From Planoprotostelium fungivorum (taxonomy: Eukaryota; Evosea; Variosea; Cavosteliida; Cavosteliaceae), in the NCBI GenBank assembly GCA_003024175.1, contig MDYQ01000326.1, positions 1 to 64,000 of the forward strand: a DNA stretch of 64,000 nucleotides. The letters are read 5' to 3'. Shown here piece by piece: positions 60,155 through 64,000 of this stretch (position 1 is the stretch's first letter; the number at the start of each line of letters is the position of its first letter). Made by a program: the position numbers and the translations under genes. Below the pieces are notes generated by a model. It saw only the letters and a program-made list of their open reading frames with translations, had not been told where the DNA came from and searched no databases.

Positions 60155-61006
60155 ATCGCGAGAATGACACAACTGTATGCTATCAGCCGATGTTAATCTC
60201 TTTCTTACAGTCTTCTACCTCGGTTCTGACGCAATTTACTACTGATCCTTGGTCTTTTTAGAATAGATATCACGAGCAGCTCACCTTCTAAACTCTTCCG
60301 CGGTTGATCCATCTCGGATGTGTACAACAGTTCTTCGTCACACAATGAACAGGTGCGAGAAATAGACACAAGGTCAGTTGAAAGACCAGAGAGGCACGCC
60401 TGAGTGCGTTTGTGTCTGACAGAAAAATTTTTAGCGCAAGACAAGAATTCTGGGTCGAACTTTCTTTGCACTAAAGGTGATCTATGTATTGACAACAGTA
60501 ATGATGTAAACTTCAAACTTTCAAGAGGCCAGTGGCCACTACTGACCCCATCTCAGTGAACAGACTATACAGTGATCAAAATCTTCGCTCGTACACACAA
60601 AATCCCAGGGTTGACCTTGTAAGGTTCCTGATGACGACCAACCTCACCGTAACAGCACGTTAAGGGTTTTCATCGAGAAGCACACACGACCAGGAGTCTC
60701 ACGAGTAGATCTGCATGAGAGATCGAACACAGACCTCCCTACCACAGTGGATACGTGCTCATTCTATATAGTACATTCTCACGCCACATAAATGAAACTG
60801 CTTTCGTTGTTTTCTGATCCTAAGGGACCAACGTATTTTGTTAGTGTCGGCACCTTTTTCGGGCCTTTTCTCCTGCCGATAATTGGTGAAGTTCTAAACC
60901 CCGCGGCTCGGCTTGGGTCCAGCTGGTATGCTGCATCCTTCTTGATGCTGAATCTATTCTCTTACTCATGAAATTATAGACTTCAAAGCACACATTCAGC
61001 CGCAGT
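60155..61006. other. Divergent intergenic region between the receptor and MYRF-like genes
   Basis: About 850 bp. A minus-strand ATG at about 60.31 kb (MDQPRKSLE, then a GT donor) could be a first exon of the receptor gene, but I could not find an acceptor that keeps the frame. A TATA-like ctatatagta lies at about 60.77 kb. Otherwise nothing is seen. Confidence 0.35.
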
Positions 61007-61936
61007 ATGATGCAACAATATCAAGATGCACAATTTCAACTCAACGCACTCGACATGAAACCACAAGATGTGGGATTTCAAATGATAGACGGGAGACAAC
61101 AGCAGTCTACCGACGATTCGACCCAAATCATGGAGCAGATGTTATTTCGAGATCTGGACCAAGTATTTTCCAGTGATTATGACTCCTTCAGTTCACCGGC
61201 AGATAATCCCAGCAGCAGTGAACCACCGTGAGTACCAATGCATTTCTGCACTACGTCAACAGGGTGATTTGAAGAGATTAACGTCAAACAGACTCGTTGA
61301 CTACACAGGAAGTGTCGTTGATCTGGTCGTACTACACAAGCCCAGAGGTTCCAAAGGATTATGGCAGAGAGTCGAGGGAGGTGACAAGTTGCGAGTCACA
61401 AAGGGCAAGGGAAAGCGTCTGAAATTACAATTTCTATTGCCACAAGGTAAGCATCATGATGACCATGTGATTTGCCCTCTGAATGATAAATAGGGTTTCA
61501 ATGTTCACCCACATTAGTCCATGATAGCAATTTAAAAATCAATCTGAGTCAAGTCGATGCCTCACCTTCACACGGTGGCACTGAGTCAGATTTCGTCTTC
61601 GGCGTGAGTTCCGTCTCCATCATCACCCTCCTCTACTGTTTCCACCCATCCCTTCTCTCATGTTGTTCTGAACTCTCGTCCTCCAGACCGCCAAATTATT
61701 CAACTCTCTCATCGAAGTGGAACTCAAATTGTTTCGAATCGCCAAGCAGCTGCAATTCATGGCCCAAGTGAGATTGAGTTCAGAGGATGAAACTGAAGCC
61801 TTCAGGTCTTTTCCAACACCGGAGAGAGTGTCGTGGGAAGATCAGTCGACTTCTCTACCCACAATAGTGGCGCTGTCAAGTGAGTCCATCATTCCCTCGC
61901 GATGCTGAACGGAGCAGTCCATCCATGACGGGTCAG

Positions 61937-61974
<38 letters not shown>

Positions 61975-63854
61975 GCAGAACCTCAAACACGAGCAGAGAA
62001 CAGATCCAGAGATCTCGTTACATCCTCACGGTGAGAGTTTCTCCACGATGTGAATGACTGAGAGAGACAGTGCAAGACAATCCTTACGTGGCAGAGAGGA
62101 CATCACCTCAACAGGTGAGAGAGCACAGGAAGGTGAGCTGAACGAGTACAGCAAGTGGAGAAGAAGAGGAAGACGGAAAACTTTGCTTACACTCCGACGT
62201 ACCCCAACGTGGTGGCTCATCCCTCGGGGTCCAATCACATCAATCCATACCCCGTTCAACACCCTCCACCCATGCAATCTCAACATCAGGGGCAGATGCT
62301 CCATTCCATGCAGCAACCCATGCAAGGACAGATGCAAGGACAAATGCAGGGACAGATGCAAGGTCAAATGCAAGGACAAATGCAGGGACAGATGCAAGGA
62401 CAAATGCAGGGTCAAATGCAAGGTCAAATGCAAGGACAGATGCAAGGACAGATGCAGGGTCAAATGCAAGGACAGATGCAAGGTCAAATGCAGGGACAAA
62501 TGCAACAAGAGATGATGGATAACTACCAGTACAACAACGTACAGCAACAGAGAAACGAGATGAACCAGAACTACGAGAACACGGGAAGGAACGACACCGT
62601 ACTACCTGGCTCATTGGATGTCATGGGGACCGTAAGGGCTAGGGCTTTCATGCAATTCAGTGACATCCGACTCAAAGTATTATCTCATCAGATGAAGAGA
62701 GAGACTGAACAGGACAGACGAACATCGAAGACATTGTCGATGCCATCTCCATTGTCAGTATGCTGGAGGGGAAGAAGTACGAGTGGAAAGAAGAGCATTC
62801 AGAGATGCTGGGGAATGGAAAGACGAAAGGACAGAAGGTTGTCGGTCTCATCGCACAAGAAGTGCAGAAGATTATCCCCGAGGTGTGTCTCACATCCACT
62901 GTCTCATCCACTGTCTCATCCACTGTCTCATCTACCGTATCTGATGTTCTTGCAATGGAATGAAATGATCAGGTGGTACATCAAGATCCTACGACAGGCT
63001 ATCTGGCCGTGAGCTATTCTGAAATCCTTCCCATCCTTGTGGAGGCCTTCAAAGAACTGCTCAACGACTACAACGACAACAAACAGAGTGTACAGAAGCA
63101 ATTAGATGATCTCTACGATAAGATGAGTCAGCTCGAACTGGGTGAGTCACACCACGTGAATCGTCGGACGTGAACTGAAGGATGGACAGAGGAGGGACCA
63201 TCGGCTCAGACGAGAGAGGACATCAGGATGTTGACCTTCTACACGAGAAACGTTCAAGGTGGAAAGGGACACAAGAAGTCGTTCGGTAAACTACCCCGCA
63301 AGCGACACGCTCAGATCTGTCTGGGTGCCGCTGTTCTCGTATCCATGGTCTTCATCATCATCGGTGAGTCATCACGCCTATCCACTGTGTCTCGATCGAG
63401 TTGATGGACGCAGGTGTCATACTCATCGCAACGAACGTACCGGGGAGGAGCAGCAGCACCACACCCGTCAACAGCAAGAGAGGAATCGTAGAGGAAAGAT
63501 ACACCTGGGAGATGGATAGACCCTCCATCAGAGAAGAGTGGAAGAGACAACAGACCTACACACCCCCCGATTCCTTCCCATCTAGAGGTGAGAGGGAGAA
63601 GAGGAGAGAAGATGACCAAAGGACAGTCAGCACGAGCACGACGCGGAGCACGAGCAGCACCGTCTCTTCTACCTACATGGTCCCCTTCACGACGGACGGT
63701 GGTGAGTGAGAGTTGACGAAGAGGAGTAACAAAGACAGGTCTGAGCCCTGCGGGTATGAACGGAGGGTTCATCGCCGGCATCGTCGTTCTGTCTCTCGGT
63801 GGAATAGGATTACTCGCTGCAGGGACGACACTGTGCTATACCCTCTTTTCATAA
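61007..63854 (+). CDS. MYRF-like membrane-bound transcription factor with self-cleaving ICA (S74) domain
   Basis: The start MMQQYQDAQFQLNALDMKPQ at 61007 leads an acidic/Q-rich N-terminus. A basic, strand-rich region follows (LVVLHKPRGSKGLWQRVEGG, KGKRLKLQFLLPQ), plausibly the DNA-binding domain, though I cannot confirm the Ndt80 fold. Next are a poly-Q tract and about 15 MQGQ repeats (62.32-62.51 kb), then the intramolecular chaperone/auto-processing domain: GSLDVMGTVRARAFMQFSDI-RLK, with Ser and Lys five apart as in MYRF (SDxRxK), then VDAISIVSMLEGKKYEWKEE, VVGLIAQEVQKIIPE and TTGYLAVSYSEILPILVEAF. A TM helix (ICLGAAVLVSMVFIIIGVIL) and a second hydrophobic C-terminal helix (FIAGIVVLSLGGIGLLAAGT) end at 63854. 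MYRF trimerises, cuts itself, and the N-terminal part moves to the nucleus. Introns 30-50 nt. Confidence 0.82.
61936..61980 (+). repeat. CAG/CAA tract (poly-Q) in the MYRF-like gene
   Basis: About 14-15 consecutive glutamine codons, mixed CAG and CAA, in frame in one exon reading. Confidence 0.7.
62319..62514 (+). repeat. 12-bp coding minisatellite (MQGQ repeat)
   Basis: About 15 in-frame units of atgcaaggacag or close variants, lying in one exon that continues without a break into the ICA domain. Confidence 0.9.
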
Positions 63855-64000
63855 ATGATAGTATTGTATAACCGATTTGTTTATGCCCGACTTGGTGTGT
63901 GCGACACTTTGGGTGTGGCATAAGGTTTCATTTTAAATCTATTTTCTGCGTTTTATTCCTTTTCTTCCGCTGCTGCGGAGAACATCGCATCTGGAAGGAG
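63855..64000. other. 3' flank of the MYRF-like gene
   Basis: T-rich sequence; no gene seen before the window ends. Confidence 0.4.

Noticed and set aside
60205-60516. 103-residue minus-strand ORF with CSLCDEELLY
   Set aside because: The short CxxC is isolated. The ORF most likely covers the 5' region of the receptor gene; at most its MDQPRKSLE start may be a first exon.
62026-62547. LHLSLHLT-repeat ORF on the minus strand
   Set aside because: It is the antisense reading of the MQGQ minisatellite, which is in frame with the ICA domain on the plus strand.

Overview
The window is eukaryotic nuclear DNA. Nearly every gene is split by very short GT-AG introns (about 30-50 nt, a few near 100 nt), intergenic gaps are often under 200 bp, and both strands are used. 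The gene content includes a tyrosine-kinase-type receptor, a MYRF-like membrane-bound transcription factor, a paxillin/PINCH-like LIM protein, a sedolisin, a saposin-like protein and STK36. This set points to Amorphea. I infer a free-living amoebozoan of the Protostelium/Acanthamoeba kind; a unicellular holozoan is not excluded. No taxonomic search was possible.

Layout. 1-3.1 kb is repeat-rich: two unrelated LINE 3' ends and a small TA-flanked MITE. 3.1-19.4 kb is a compact housekeeping block: STK36/Fused kinase (-), GET3 ATPase (-), NUP205 (+), a TMEM45-type 7-TM protein (+) and a FYRN/FYRC chromatin protein (+). 19.5-25.4 kb is a disturbed region. It has the 3' end of a cationic amino-acid transporter, then a cluster of unrecognised multi-exon genes with near-identical local duplications around single-n assembly joins. 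25.7-38.9 kb is again compact: an LD/LIM adhesion adaptor, a saposin-like secreted protein, a peroxisomal-type SLC25 carrier, two tandem sphingosine/diacylglycerol-type lipid kinases, a purine-nucleoside/MTA phosphorylase-family enzyme and a cis-prenyltransferase. 39-43 kb is mostly repeats and AT-rich spacer, with one AhpD-like gene. 43.1-63.9 kb is dense: an N-myristoylation-type EF-hand protein, a TDA3-like FAD oxidoreductase, eIF2alpha, a basic nuclear protein, an FHA-BRCT DNA-repair-type protein, a TPP1-like sedolisin, a coiled-coil protein, an LRR-GPS-transmembrane-tyrosine-kinase receptor and the MYRF-like factor.

The genes do not form a pathway or operon; this is ordinary eukaryotic gene order. 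The most unusual item is the receptor at 55.4-60.2 kb (-). It has two tandem plant-like LRR modules, then a GAIN-like region with an intact GPS cleavage motif, one transmembrane helix and a tyrosine-kinase-type domain whose catalytic HRD is replaced by HTE. GPS motifs are known mainly from adhesion GPCRs and polycystins, so a GPS-coupled receptor kinase is worth following up. It sits beside a second self-cleaving membrane protein, the MYRF-like factor with an intact Ser-Lys dyad.

Exon joins were worked out by eye from reading frame and GT-AG sites, so individual boundaries may be off by a few bases.
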